Assembly: GCA_950295325.1 (NCBI GenBank)
Contig: OX485805.1
Location: 25,223,501-25,287,500 of the forward strand
DNA: 64,000 nt
Source: Polytrichum commune
Taxonomy: Eukaryota; Streptophyta; Polytrichopsida; Polytrichales; Polytrichaceae
Direction of reading: 5' to 3'
Position numbers and translations under genes: made by a program. How positions within the stretch are numbered: position 1 is the stretch's first letter; each line of letters begins with the position of its first letter. The notes below the pieces were generated by a model. The model saw nothing but the letters and a program-made list of their open reading frames with translations, did no database searches and had not been told where the DNA came from. Shown in pieces: positions 45,010-55,681 of this stretch.

Positions 45010-48000
45010 ATGCAAGGTAGGACTCGCTCACAAAAACCAAGTTTGATAGTAGGACTAGAGAAATCTACTCGAAAGAGGCGGTCCTCTAAAATCAGTGATA
45101 GATTAGAACAAGATAACGTTAGAATAGAGAGTTGTTTGAACGTCGAACCTAGGACTAGGTCAATTCTAGACACCTTAGAACTTGGAGCTCAACTTGAAGA
45201 GGAGATCACTCCCTCCAAATTGAGTGGTGAAACTTCTTCGGAAAATTACACACTTAGAGAAGAATTCCCGGTAGAAGTTGATAGGGGATTGTTGAATAGT
45301 TCACCGGTCACCATGGCCGAGGAACGGGGGATGGATCCACCACCCATACCCCCAATTCCGCCCATACCTCCTATACCTCCAATAGACCCATTGGTTAGGC
45401 CAAGAGGCCTACCAATTGTGGTTCCACAAAATTTAGCGGCGATGGATATGCCATCTCATCTCCCTAAATTTTATGGGACCAAGGATGAGGACCCCTCTCG
45501 GCACATGGAACGGTATATCGAACGGTTGGCTAGCTTCCTCATAACCGACCCGGGTTATTGGTTAGTGTGGTTTCCTACCACTCTAGAGGGGGAAGCCTAT
45601 GAATGGTATCGGGATCATGCCGAGGGACATTTTAGGGGATGGGAACAATTACAAAGGGAGTTTCTTAACGAATTTAGGCCGGAAGTGGGTCAAAGTACCG
45701 CATTAAGGGCATTGTCGTCATTGAAGCAAGGAAGGGAGGAAGAAATTTCGGCTTACATTAGGAGGTTTGATTTAGTGTGCACTAGATTTGTGGGTACCAT
45801 GCTCAACGACGACACGCTAAAGCAATTTTTCATTCAAGGGTTTTTTAAGTCCGGAACTATTAGGGGTGTTCTAGAAAGGAATCCCTTGACCTTGGCGGAT
45901 GCCAAGCGTGCGGCTAGAGATATTGAAAACTTGGATAAAGATCACGAAAGGCTATGGAGAAGGGAGGATGAATTGATCCCACAATTCATCCCCATACGCC
46001 CTAGGGTGGTAGCGGTAGAACCCGCTAAGTATGAGAACCAAATTCCATATGCCATTGTGGACACCGGTCCCCGACCTTTAGCGGTTAGGGAACCGGCACC
46101 TCTTTTGGCACTACCGGCCCCTAGAACGGATCCACACTTGGAGGAGGTTGAGAGAAGACTAGGTGCTAGCCAACTAGGATTCCAAGAGGCTATGATAAAA
46201 CAAATGCAAAGCCTCACGGATCAAATGTCATTAATGATCCGGAGTCAACAACCGGGGCCTCCACCCCCGGTTGAGTCGGGTAGGCATTCTTCCGGATTAT
46301 GGTGTGTCCAATGTGGCCAACCGGGCCACACGCGTCAATTTTGTAGAAGTGGACAAAACCGTGACCAAAGAGGAAACGGTAACCCACCTCAACAAAATCA
46401 ACGAGGTCAAGCGCCACCTCACTATGGAAATGGAAGCAATAGAGGACCACAACCTAGAGGGCAAGGTGGCCAAAATTTAGAGAAGAAGGAATTTCATCCC
46501 TTTTGTGGAAGGTGGCACGCTCAAGGACAATGTTGGTCCGAAGGTCAAGAGTTTAATTGTAGCAATTGTGGAGGAAGTCATCCCTCGGATACGTGTCGCC
46601 AACCGGACAAAATAATTAATGTCCCTTACCCGGTGGCTAATCCACAACAACAAGCAAGGGATAATATGCGAGGTGCTAGGCCACAAGGAGTACCGGCCAA
46701 TGAACTTAGGCCACCTAACTTATACTATGACCATAGTAATGCTAGGCAAACTTTTCATCCACCGGCGGGCTTGCAAACTACAACCGGTTACATTCCAATA
46801 CAAAATAGACAAGGAGTTCCACCTAATGGTAGTAACGGGAGACAAGCGCCTCCAACGGATCCGGGACCATCTAACTCCCAAGATGTTAGGTTCATGGATG
46901 GAGTGTTGGAGGCCACATGTGATGACATGCTTCCTCTCCCAACGAGAATTGGAGAGGAGCAAAGTCAATGGCCTCCTCACACCAATGCTATTACATATGA
47001 GTTAGTGAAGGGTAAGGGTGTGGTTGAAGAAGCACCTGCACTAGCGGTAACTACTAGGGCTAGGAGAGGGGATGCCCCGTTGGAGGTAGGAATAGGAGAG
47101 CAAGGAAATTACTCTTCGGATGAAGAGATTAATCTCTCCGAGTTGGATAGGGTAGCTAGAAGAGCTACTAAGGATGTGGAGAGGGAAAATATAATTTTAC
47201 AAGATAGGGAGAGGACTAATGCGGTACATGACTTGGATAATAGCGATGTGGGTGAATGGGAAGGACCGGGGGTTCCCGTAGACGAATTCGACGTAGTGGG
47301 TAATTCTAAGGTGGAAAGATCTACCGGGTACGACTTGTGGGCGGACCTTAGTACACTCAAGGCGGATATTACTTTCGGCCAACTATTGGAAATTTCACCC
47401 ACGGCAAGGAAAACATTAAAGGAGGGAATGCCGGTACACAAGAGGATGAGGAAGGTGAAAGCTAAAATAGCCGCTAGGATCCAATCACAAGGTGGAAGAG
47501 ACGTGAAAGCTATAGAAATAGAAGTTGTTATAGTAGATAAGGTGGTTCCTAATGTGCTAGTCGACGGAGGGAGTAGTCTAAATATACTACCGGAGGATAC
47601 TATGAAAAAATTGGGACTTGGACTCACGGGGCCTTCACCTTTGGTCATAAATATGGCAAATCAAAGTTCGACTACGCCTTTGGGGATGATCAAGGATTGT
47701 AGAATGACTACGGGAGGTGAGGAGTACTTGGTCACCTTCCATGTCATTAAAATGCACTCCAACAAGGACACCTTCCCCATTTTGCTAGGTAGGCCTTGGT
47801 TGCGGATGGCGAATGCTATGGTCAATTGGGGTGGACCTAAACCATCCATCACTTATGGTCCGGAGGGTAATAGGGTCATAGTGTCCATTGGTTCATTAGA
47901 AGGATGGATGAAGAAGGAGATGTATTTGCCATTGGAGAAGGAAATTGATGACTTAAACGAGAATGAGATTGGCAAGGCATTGGTGGGAGTCGTCCATCCC

Positions 48001-51000
48001 GAAGGTCAAAGGGTTGTTATAGATTCGGGCTCGGGAAGTCTAGGTCCTAATTTTTACAATTATGGGGATAATGGGGATTATGCCCAATGGCTAAGGGAGT
48101 ACCCCGAGTCCGAGGTTGATGTAATGGTTACATTTCACCAAGTAGGCTTAGGGAGTGAATTTCCTAGTGTTAGTTTAGGAGAGGGCTCATTGTTGGAGCC
48201 ATGTGAGGTGCTCACCGAGGAAGAGTGGGTTAGCGGTGGGTTAACACCTTGGGTAGATGACGTGGAAGAGGGTGAGGTTAGTTTAATTCATGTAGATGGG
48301 ACTCAAGAGGAGGATGTGATTATTGAGTCATCGAAATTGGAGGAGCCTTTACATTTCAAGACCACGTCTACGGGGATAGTTGTAGGTCAAGATGTGAAAG
48401 ATTACCCCAATATGCCTTCCGATTGGTATCGGAACAAAGAGGAACAAGCACATGTGTCGGAAGCGGATTGGCGGTACGTGGATGTGAAATTAAAGAATGG
48501 AAAAACCCGACAAATGAAGATGGGCTCCAAATTGGGGGAGAAAGAGGTTAGGGAGTATAGCAATTTGGTGGATGAGTTTAGTGATACTTTTGCATGGTCC
48601 TACGATGAGCTTAAGGGAATTCCTAGGGAAATGGTAGAGCACCGGATTCCTTTAATTCCGGGGGCGAGGCCAATTAGACAAAAGGAGAGGAGGATGAATC
48701 CTCAATTGCAATTGTTGGTGAAAGCGGAATTGGAAAGGTTATTGAAGGCCGGGTTTATCAAGCCGGTGGAAATCACGGATTGGGTTTCTCCTATGGTCTT
48801 AGTAAAGAAAAAAAATGGGAAATTAAGGGTTTGTGTCGACTATAGGAAATTGAATTCGTGCACACAAAAGGATCACTTCCCCTTACCTTTTATCACCTTG
48901 TTGCTTGAGGAGGTTGGAGGTCATTCGCGATATACCTTTATGGATGGGTATGCGGGTTATAATCAAATTTCCATAGCCCTCCAAGATATCCATAAAACGG
49001 CTTTTACTACACCTTGGGGTACTTTTGTGTGGGTAGTGATGCCATTTGGGTTATGTAATGCCCCGGCTACTTTCCAACGATTAGTAATGTATATCTTCAC
49101 CGACTTGTTGTTCAAATCCATGACCGTCTTTGTGGACGATTTTAGCACACAAAGTAATGTGGATGATCACCTACATTGTGTTAGGGAGGCATTGGTTAGG
49201 TGTAGGAAGATGAGGTTAGCATTGAACCCGGATAAGACATTTTTGGGAGTGAATAAGGGAGTGTTGTTGGGTTATGTTGTTAGTGAGAAAGGTAGAGAAC
49301 CCGATCCGGATAAGATTGCGGCCATAAGCGACTTGGCAACTCCAACCAATTCCAAGGGGATCTCTAAGTTGTTAGGACATGTGGGATGGTACCGGGAACT
49401 TATTCCTAATTTTTCAAAGATAGCGGTGCCCATTACCCATTTGCTCAAAAAGGATGTCAAATTCGAGTGGACGGATGCTTGTCAAAAAGCCTTTGAGGAA
49501 TTGCGGGATAGGTTGAGCACCTATCCGGTGTTGATACCACCCAATTGGGGTAAACCTTTTCACGTCTATTGTGATGCTAGTAATGTGGCAATAGGGAGTG
49601 CGCTTTGTCAAGCAACGGGAGAAAAAGAGAAGGATCAACCTATAGCTTATGCGAGTAAGCAATTGACCCCCGCCGAAAGAAACTACTCTACAACGGAGAG
49701 GGAGTGCCTAGCCATGGTGTTTTCCGTTAAAAAGTTTAGGCATTACCTCATGTGCAACCCGGTTGTATTTTTTGTTGACCACATGGCTATCAAGTATCTA
49801 ATTAACAAGGCGGAGTTAAGTGGTAGGTTAGCTAGGTGGGTTTTGTTATTAGAAGAATTCGACTACACGGTGGAATATAAACCGGGTCGTATGCATTTAC
49901 AAGCGGACCACTTGTCTAGGTTGTCGGAGGAGATAGGAAAAAATCCGGTAAATGATATGTTAGTAGATGATAGCCTCTTTGTGGTCACTTCTACACCGGA
50001 GTGGTATGCGGGCATAGTGGAATTTCTAACAACCCACAAGTTGCCCAAAGAGTGGACAAAAGAAGAGAGAAGGAAGGTGAGGGTAAATAGTAGGCAATTT
50101 GTTGTAGTGGGCCATAGGTTGTTTAGAAGGGGGTCCGATGGTATTTTACGACGATGCGTGTCAAAAACGGAGGTTGAAGCGATTTTAATCGCTTGCCACG
50201 ATAGCGCTTGCGGCGGTCACTTCTCGGGTCAACTCACCGGGCAAAAAATACTTAGAGCGGGCTACTTTTGGCCTACACTATTTAAGGACGCCCATGACTA
50301 TGTAAGGAAATGCGACGCTTGCCAACGGTATGCCCGAGACGACCTTAGAATGGAGATGCCTTTACATGTATCATTACCCTTAATTCCTTTCGAAAAATGG
50401 GGCATCGACTATGTGGGTGAGGTCCATCCCCAATCTTCAAAAGGAATGAAATATATTGTGGTGGCAACCGAGTACCTCACCAAGTGGGCGGAAGCCAAAG
50501 CGGTGAAGACCGACACGGCGGAACACGCGGCAACATTTATGTACGAAAACATAATTTCGCGGTTCGGGGTGCCGAAGATCCTAGTAAGCGATAGGGGTAC
50601 TCACTTTTTGAATGACTTGATTCGAGAGATGACAGAGAAATTTAAAATTGATCACCGGAAGACTACTCCCTACCACCCACAAACCAATGGACAAACGGAA
50701 AGGGTTAACGGAATTTTGGTGAGTATACTACGCAAGACGGTTATAGACTCGAAGCGGGATTGGGATACGAAACTAACGGCGGCACTTTGGGCATACCGTA
50801 CAACCTATAAGGTAACTACGCGTGCTACACCATTTTCCTTAGTCTATGGTCTTGAAGCGACACTACCAATCGAATATGAAGTCGAGTCACTTAGGGTGGC
50901 CGTGAGTACGAGACTTACCGAAAGTCAATCCTTACGAAATCGACTCACCGATTTGGAAGCACTTGACGAAGGGAGGAGAATGGCGGCTCAACATATTGAG

Positions 51001-51249
51001 GCAATCCAAAGAAGGAGAAAGATTACTTTCGACAAACGACATAAGAGAAGGGCCCTAACACCGGGAATGATGGTCATGATTCAAGACGCACGAAAGCTTG
51101 AATTTCCGGCGAAATTCGATGCGGTATGGTTAGGACCTTACCTTGTCTATGAGGTCTTTCCTAATAATTCAATTCAATTGGAAACGTTGAATGGTGAGCT
51201 CTTTCCTACCCGTACATCGGGAAGTAGATGTAAGGAGTACCGAGCTTGA
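45010..51249 (+). CDS. gag-pol: TE3 gag-pol polyprotein (2,079 residues)
   Basis: A single open frame covering the whole replication set. The gag capsid-like domain is at ~150-300, after an N-terminal extension with a PPIPPIPP run. A CCHC zinc knuckle (CVQCGQPGHTRQFC) lies at ~432-445, with a second Cys/His knuckle (CSNCGGSHPSDTC) near 517. The aspartic protease signature LVDGGSSLNILP is at ~850. Reverse transcriptase runs ~1230-1450, with catalytic FVDDF near 1374. RNase H starts near 1517 (YCDASNVAIGS). The integrase HHCC zinc finger is at ~1730-1780, and the DDE core has WGIDYVGE near 1797, VSDRGTHF near 1859 and PQTNGQTERVNG near 1890. All catalytic motifs I could check are present, so the element may be autonomous. 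The start Met at 45010 is the first in frame. It acts in cytoplasmic particles and then integrates in the nucleus. Confidence 0.95.
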   Translation: MQGRTRSQKPSLIVGLEKSTRKRRSSKISDRLEQDNVRIESCLNVEPRTRSILDTLELGAQLEEEITPSKLSGETSSENYTLREEFPVEVDRGLLNSSPVTMAEERGMDPPPIPPIPPIPPIPPIDPLVRPRGLPIVVPQNLAAMDMPSHLPKFYGTKDEDPSRHMERYIERLASFLITDPGYWLVWFPTTLEGEAYEWYRDHAEGHFRGWEQLQREFLNEFRPEVGQSTALRALSSLKQGREEEISAYIRRFDLVCTRFVGTMLNDDTLKQFFIQGFFKSGTIRGVLERNPLTLADAKRAARDIENLDKDHERLWRREDELIPQFIPIRPRVVAVEPAKYENQIPYAIVDTGPRPLAVREPAPLLALPAPRTDPHLEEVERRLGASQLGFQEAMIKQMQSLTDQMSLMIRSQQPGPPPPVESGRHSSGLWCVQCGQPGHTRQFCRSGQNRDQRGNGNPPQQNQRGQAPPHYGNGSNRGPQPRGQGGQNLEKKEFHPFCGRWHAQGQCWSEGQEFNCSNCGGSHPSDTCRQPDKIINVPYPVANPQQQARDNMRGARPQGVPANELRPPNLYYDHSNARQTFHPPAGLQTTTGYIPIQNRQGVPPNGSNGRQAPPTDPGPSNSQDVRFMDGVLEATCDDMLPLPTRIGEEQSQWPPHTNAITYELVKGKGVVEEAPALAVTTRARRGDAPLEVGIGEQGNYSSDEEINLSELDRVARRATKDVERENIILQDRERTNAVHDLDNSDVGEWEGPGVPVDEFDVVGNSKVERSTGYDLWADLSTLKADITFGQLLEISPTARKTLKEGMPVHKRMRKVKAKIAARIQSQGGRDVKAIEIEVVIVDKVVPNVLVDGGSSLNILPEDTMKKLGLGLTGPSPLVINMANQSSTTPLGMIKDCRMTTGGEEYLVTFHVIKMHSNKDTFPILLGRPWLRMANAMVNWGGPKPSITYGPEGNRVIVSIGSLEGWMKKEMYLPLEKEIDDLNENEIGKALVGVVHPEGQRVVIDSGSGSLGPNFYNYGDNGDYAQWLREYPESEVDVMVTFHQVGLGSEFPSVSLGEGSLLEPCEVLTEEEWVSGGLTPWVDDVEEGEVSLIHVDGTQEEDVIIESSKLEEPLHFKTTSTGIVVGQDVKDYPNMPSDWYRNKEEQAHVSEADWRYVDVKLKNGKTRQMKMGSKLGEKEVREYSNLVDEFSDTFAWSYDELKGIPREMVEHRIPLIPGARPIRQKERRMNPQLQLLVKAELERLLKAGFIKPVEITDWVSPMVLVKKKNGKLRVCVDYRKLNSCTQKDHFPLPFITLLLEEVGGHSRYTFMDGYAGYNQISIALQDIHKTAFTTPWGTFVWVVMPFGLCNAPATFQRLVMYIFTDLLFKSMTVFVDDFSTQSNVDDHLHCVREALVRCRKMRLALNPDKTFLGVNKGVLLGYVVSEKGREPDPDKIAAISDLATPTNSKGISKLLGHVGWYRELIPNFSKIAVPITHLLKKDVKFEWTDACQKAFEELRDRLSTYPVLIPPNWGKPFHVYCDASNVAIGSALCQATGEKEKDQPIAYASKQLTPAERNYSTTERECLAMVFSVKKFRHYLMCNPVVFFVDHMAIKYLINKAELSGRLARWVLLLEEFDYTVEYKPGRMHLQADHLSRLSEEIGKNPVNDMLVDDSLFVVTSTPEWYAGIVEFLTTHKLPKEWTKEERRKVRVNSRQFVVVGHRLFRRGSDGILRRCVSKTEVEAILIACHDSACGGHFSGQLTGQKILRAGYFWPTLFKDAHDYVRKCDACQRYARDDLRMEMPLHVSLPLIPFEKWGIDYVGEVHPQSSKGMKYIVVATEYLTKWAEAKAVKTDTAEHAATFMYENIISRFGVPKILVSDRGTHFLNDLIREMTEKFKIDHRKTTPYHPQTNGQTERVNGILVSILRKTVIDSKRDWDTKLTAALWAYRTTYKVTTRATPFSLVYGLEATLPIEYEVESLRVAVSTRLTESQSLRNRLTDLEALDEGRRMAAQHIEAIQRRRKITFDKRHKRRALTPGMMVMIQDARKLEFPAKFDAVWLGPYLVYEVFPNNSIQLETLNGELFPTRTSGSRCKEYRA

Positions 51250-51310
51250 CTAGGCAACTTACCCTTGGAGCAAGAGATGTTTGGATTCATCCCCCGATGG
51301 TCGCCAATTA

Positions 51311-52826
51311 TGTGAGCCCAAAAGGGTGCCCACATTTAGTCTTAGACCCTTGAAACGTTAGTTGATGCACTTTGAAGTAGCATGTTACTTCACAAAAATA
51401 TAAAAAGAGTGAAATGTTAGTCTTAGAAGTACCATGTTGTAAGAGGCTAGGATGTGAGTTGTTATTGTGTTTTTACCTTCGGAAGGATTTGAGTGAATGA
51501 GGATAGGTAAGGAGAACTTGGATTGAGTAGTTAGTGAGTAGGCTAGTACAAATGGATGGAGACAACCAAAGTGACTCAAGAGGCAAGTGCTTTCGAATTG
51601 GGATGAATGGAGGATCACATGGAGCGCACAAGTGGACCACCTCATCATGGCCACTTAATGGGGAAGGCCCAAGGAAGAATGCAAGGTGGAGGATAAGCAA
51701 ATTCTCAAAGCACCAATCAAATCACGAGTTAAGCATCGTGGTTTGAATTAAGTGGTGAGCGACGATTTGGAAAAGTAAGGGGAGAAAGTTATGGCGGCGG
51801 AAAGCGAAGGAGGCTAAGTTTGGGTTGAAGCATCCCAAGTTTGGTAAAGTGTGGTAGATAGAAAGCCAAGGCTAGTTAAATGTTCGAATTAGGATCCTTG
51901 TTGATCATTTGAGGGAGGAAGGCTTAGAAGATAGGATTGGCGCCTACTAAGTAGGAGGAAATCTCAAGGGCTTATCGTGAGCCTTGAGGGTGCTCACCCC
52001 CTCAAGCTTACTATATAATCCCTCATTCTTCCCTCACTCATCCTCTCTTTCCTTTGTGCTCCAAGGCACCCCACGAGTTATAAGTGTGGGTGTGGGAAGC
52101 CATATTGGAGCACATGTGTGTGCTTAGTTTTTAGTTTGAGAGCCAAGGCTTGTTAGCCTTGAAGAGGGCTTGACCTCTTGGTAGAATTAGTGTTGACGTG
52201 AAGGATTTTAAAGTTAATTCATGATTCCAATTTGTGGTACTTTAAGTTCATGTTTTGAATACACGTGGTTGCAAGTTCCATGTTTAAGAGTTGAGCACTT
52301 GATGTTGTGATGAGTGCAAAAATATACTTGTGTGGATTAGTTAGTCTTAGTGAAGTTAGGAAATTCTCTCTCCCCCTCTCCTCTCTAGGATTTTAGGATT
52401 TTAGGATTAGAGAAGAATTGTGTGATTAGAAAGGGGTTGTTAGTAGAATTAGGGAAATTAGGTAGGAAGATTAGTTAAGGGCTTGAATAATTAGTGAGGT
52501 AGTTGGGGATTACAACTACAAAGTTGTGGGTTCATGAAGGAGCTGGGTTTATGAAGGAGCTGGGTTTGTTTAGTTAGAAAGTAAAGAGCTGGGTTTATGA
52601 AGGACCTGGGTTTGTTTAGTTAGAAGCTAAGGAGCTGGGTTCATGAAGGAGCTGGGTTTATAAAGGAGCTGGGTTTATGAAGGAGCTAGTTAAATCCAAG
52701 ACCACTTGAAGGGTGAACCTTGCAGTATGGACTCATCCAAGTCCAAATCCAATATCGCGGAGGAATGTGAGCCCAAACCCACTACTCGGACTACGGATGC
52801 TTAAGGGTGGGGGGTTTGGCCTCACA
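51311..52826 (+). repeat. TE3 3' LTR (1,516 bp, internally deleted)
   Basis: Matches the 5' LTR but jumps at GGAGCTAG (52690) straight to TTAAATCCAAGACC, omitting about 600 bp present at 43370-43965, and has fewer tandem copies. Short AG microhomology at the joint fits a simple deletion. Confidence 0.93.
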
Positions 52827-53065
52827 AACCCCAAATTGATGTCCCGGCGTTTACGAGCGTCCCTGTTGTGCTTGTGGCCCCCCTCGATGTCCCAGAAGCT
52901 CAAACCACCACTCCGCAGGCCAAGGTGCCCAATTATTGGCATTCTCAAGTTTTTCCTTCATGATTTCCGTGTATTAGTGCATTTCATATTCTTGGGTTTT
53001 TCGGACTTCCATCCGTAACTTATACTAACCCACGTCATTATATGTATTTATGGTCATTGTTTCAG

Positions 53066-53413
53066 ACCCCAATACACATGAATGTGGGCCGTTCATCCTC
53101 GACTTCGTCATTGGATAGGCGAACACTGAAGACTGCTTCTTGCGAGTCTGATTGTTGTTTGGCCCTACGGAAGAGTGAAAGACATTCGGTTTCCCAAACG
53201 CATTCGTATTCCACTTATTCGGTAGGGGGTCGGCAAATATGGGCAAATGGCACATATTCGGGGTCGACAAATAAACAAGGTTACAGCCGCGGACCCGAGA
53301 TCTTTAGAGCCATGGAGGCCATGAAAGCAAAAGACCGTGAAACGGCAGTAAATGCTAATAATAGTATTGCAAAAACAAAAGTACTGAGTCGTAATCATGA
53401 TCCGAACGTATAG
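53066..53413 (+). CDS. Unit 2 exon 6: conserved C-terminal exon
   Basis: A phase-0 exon from acceptor TTGTTTCAG, 115 codons plus TAG. A Ser-rich start leads to GYSRGPEIFRAMEAMKAK, matching unit 1 GYSRGAEIFRNVEAMRAK. The tail is shorter and less Lys/Ala-rich than in unit 1. The function is unknown. Confidence 0.65.
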   Translation, partial: TPIHMNVGRSSSTSSLDRRTLKTASCESDCCLALRKSERHSVSQTHSYSTYSVGGRQIWANGTYSGSTNKQGYSRGPEIFRAMEAMKAKDRETAVNANNSIAKTKVLSRNHDPNV

Positions 53414-53692
53414 GCTATATTAACATACATGTAGTTGTGGAATTATGTTTCTAGGACTTTCGCCTAATATTGGATATTCCACTTGCATTTTGTACTTCAA
53501 CCCCTATTCAATAAATATAATATTGATTTTCCATATGCAAATGTTTTCATATATCCCATTTTCTTATTTTTATGTGTAGTTCCATGCATTTGAGTCTCTT
53601 ATTTGTTTCCAAAATTGGGAACATAGCATATTTTTAGTGTTTTCCTTCCTACAAATGTGAAAGCCACGTCCTTAAATAGTCTCAAAATCAAC

Positions 53693-53723
53693 AAAAAGTC
53701 TCCAATTAACGAATATAGTGTTA
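53693..53723 (+). other. Conserved 3' motif (copy C)
   Basis: AAAAAGTCTCCAATTAAC then GAATATAGTGTTA, 280 bp after the last unit 2 codon. An upstream AGTCTCAAAAT also matches copy B. Confidence 0.75.
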
Positions 53724-55676
53724 GATATGAAAGAGATGGCATTATGCAAAGAAGGTGCGAAGAATATGAAAATATAGGTGTTTCCTTGGAGGTGGGTTTG
53801 CGGGGGTGAGGACCATCTTGAGGTTGAAGGAGAGAAAGCCACTTCTCCAATGGCTAGCAATATATTAATATTTGAGATGTCATGATTGACATAACCTGTC
53901 ATTTCTCTTCCCAAGGCATTGGCCAATTTTTAACATTACTCCCCTTACCTCCCCCCTTACTACCTTCATGTCGCCTTTGGTTGTATTTTCCTTTTCCTTC
54001 TCCTACACTCTCACATCTCCCACCCCATTCACGATGTCATCATGTGGGGCCAAGTGGGGTGGTTGGAAGGTTTCATTTGGTTCTATACCCATGCAATTTG
54101 ACTAGTATTATTATTTTGATACCAATTTTGCTAGCTTATAATACCAGCATTCATGTTATGTGTTGATTACTTGCATTCATAAGTATACCAATGCAATAGT
54201 AGTACGAACCCACCATTAGTGTGATTGTGTGCCCTTTGTATTGTGTAAACATAATGTGCAGTTTGCATAATTTATTATCATGCATCAACATGTGTTAGGT
54301 CCAGGTAAAATGAACCTTATACGATACATATCTTAAATGAAAACACTTATGTTTTGAATGATGTGTGGTTACTTATCAATCTTATGAAACACGCCAAAAA
54401 CACACGCATTCAAAAATGGGACTGTATGCTAAATGTTGATTAACTATCATAAGTTAAATAGGTGGCATAATTAAGGAAAACTAAATGAGCACTTAACAAG
54501 AAGCAAGGTCTTCACTTTGACTTAGAATAAAATATGCATATGACCTCCATTTTCATATAAAGAAAAATCATATGACTTGAGTGTTTTGAGTCTTCAAGGG
54601 TTGATGTGAGAGCATTGAAGGTGTTTAGACTCCAAGAGCATCAAATAGACATTATTGCGGATGCGGCTTGGATTCACTAATCGTCACATAATTAACAACC
54701 AATATGAGATGTGGACAAGTCATATAATCATCTCATAGATTTAAAACCTCATAAAAAATCCAAATCATCCATAACAATACGCAAGGTCCTTTAATTGTTC
54801 CATGGGCCCAACAAATCTGCACATAAAATTTGGGTACAAACAACTAGGATGTTGGAATTTGTAGCCGGCCAGATTGAAGTTGAGTCTCCCTACAATACAC
54901 TACTCAAAACTAGGAAAAAGAACATATAGAGGGTTTTGAATAATATCATGACTCCTAGAATTGAACAAGTCGTACACCATAGGCTGATAGCATGTTGGGC
55001 AACAAATAAATCAAAAAGTCAAGCCCAATGTTTTTTGAAATGAATGAGTCAAATGGCCTAAAGGGAAGGAAAATAATCATTAAGAAAGTCAAAATATTAG
55101 TAAAATTCTCAATACTCAATACTTTCTCAAATTTTTGAATGGGAGGGAGCATATGATGGATTTATCTCTGCCTCTTAGCTAAGTTTGTAAATTTCTAAGC
55201 ATGAGCACTCAACAATAAAAAACATTGCTCACAACCTTGATGAGCACACTAAGTGGACTTAACCTAAACCCTAAAGGTTAACATCACGTACTTAACCGCC
55301 ATGAATGAATAAATAAGTTACAATACATCCTACGGTAGTTTAAGCAAGTCGTAGCTTAATTCTCGGAGAAGTGAGCTAATCGGGAAAGGAAGAGGGGGAG
55401 GACAATAATACAACACTTCAAAATGAAAACCATTTAAGACTCATTTGTCTTAGCTACCCAATCAACAATAGTTGGTCAAGTTGATGTGAATGTCACCTCG
55501 GCAATATTTTATTCTATATCACATTTTTCAAGTACCTAGTGTAAGTATGTGGTTTGTAGTCATCCAAGCTTGGAAGATGTGCAATTATAATGGGCAATAT
55601 AGCCATAAAGAGTCAAGATGGGTACAATAGTAAAGAGCCTATAATTCACTACAACTAAATTGAGAGATGGTTGAGA
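53724..55676. other. AT-rich intergenic DNA
   Basis: No supportable gene. One CCTAAACCCTAAA run is near 55264. Confidence 0.5.
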
Positions 55677-55681
55677 TTCTT

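Larger units (their letters stand above)
41844..52826 (+). mobile_element. TE3: intact Ty3/gypsy LTR retrotransposon
   Basis: A 10,983-bp element with LTRs 41844-44100 and 51311-52826, termini TGTGAG/CTCACA and target duplication AACCC (41839-41843 and 52827-52831). It encodes one uninterrupted gag-pol frame. The LTRs match closely outside a ~740-bp difference, so insertion was recent. There is no chromodomain-like tail after integrase, which argues against a chromovirus; it may belong to the Tat/Athila side of the family. A related solo LTR lies at 55682-57092. Confidence 0.95.
41541..52924 (+). pseudogene. Unit 2 exon 5, split by TE3
   Basis: The coding parts are 41541-41843 and 52832-52924. 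Removing TE3 with one copy of AACCC leaves 132 codons open to a phase-0 donor, GCCAAG|GTGCCC. Shared with unit 1 exon 5 are DYSK, VVDSPPPK, SPSPSPL and RRLCMDEP. The acceptor is TGTCTTAG at 41540. The role is unknown. Confidence 0.7.
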
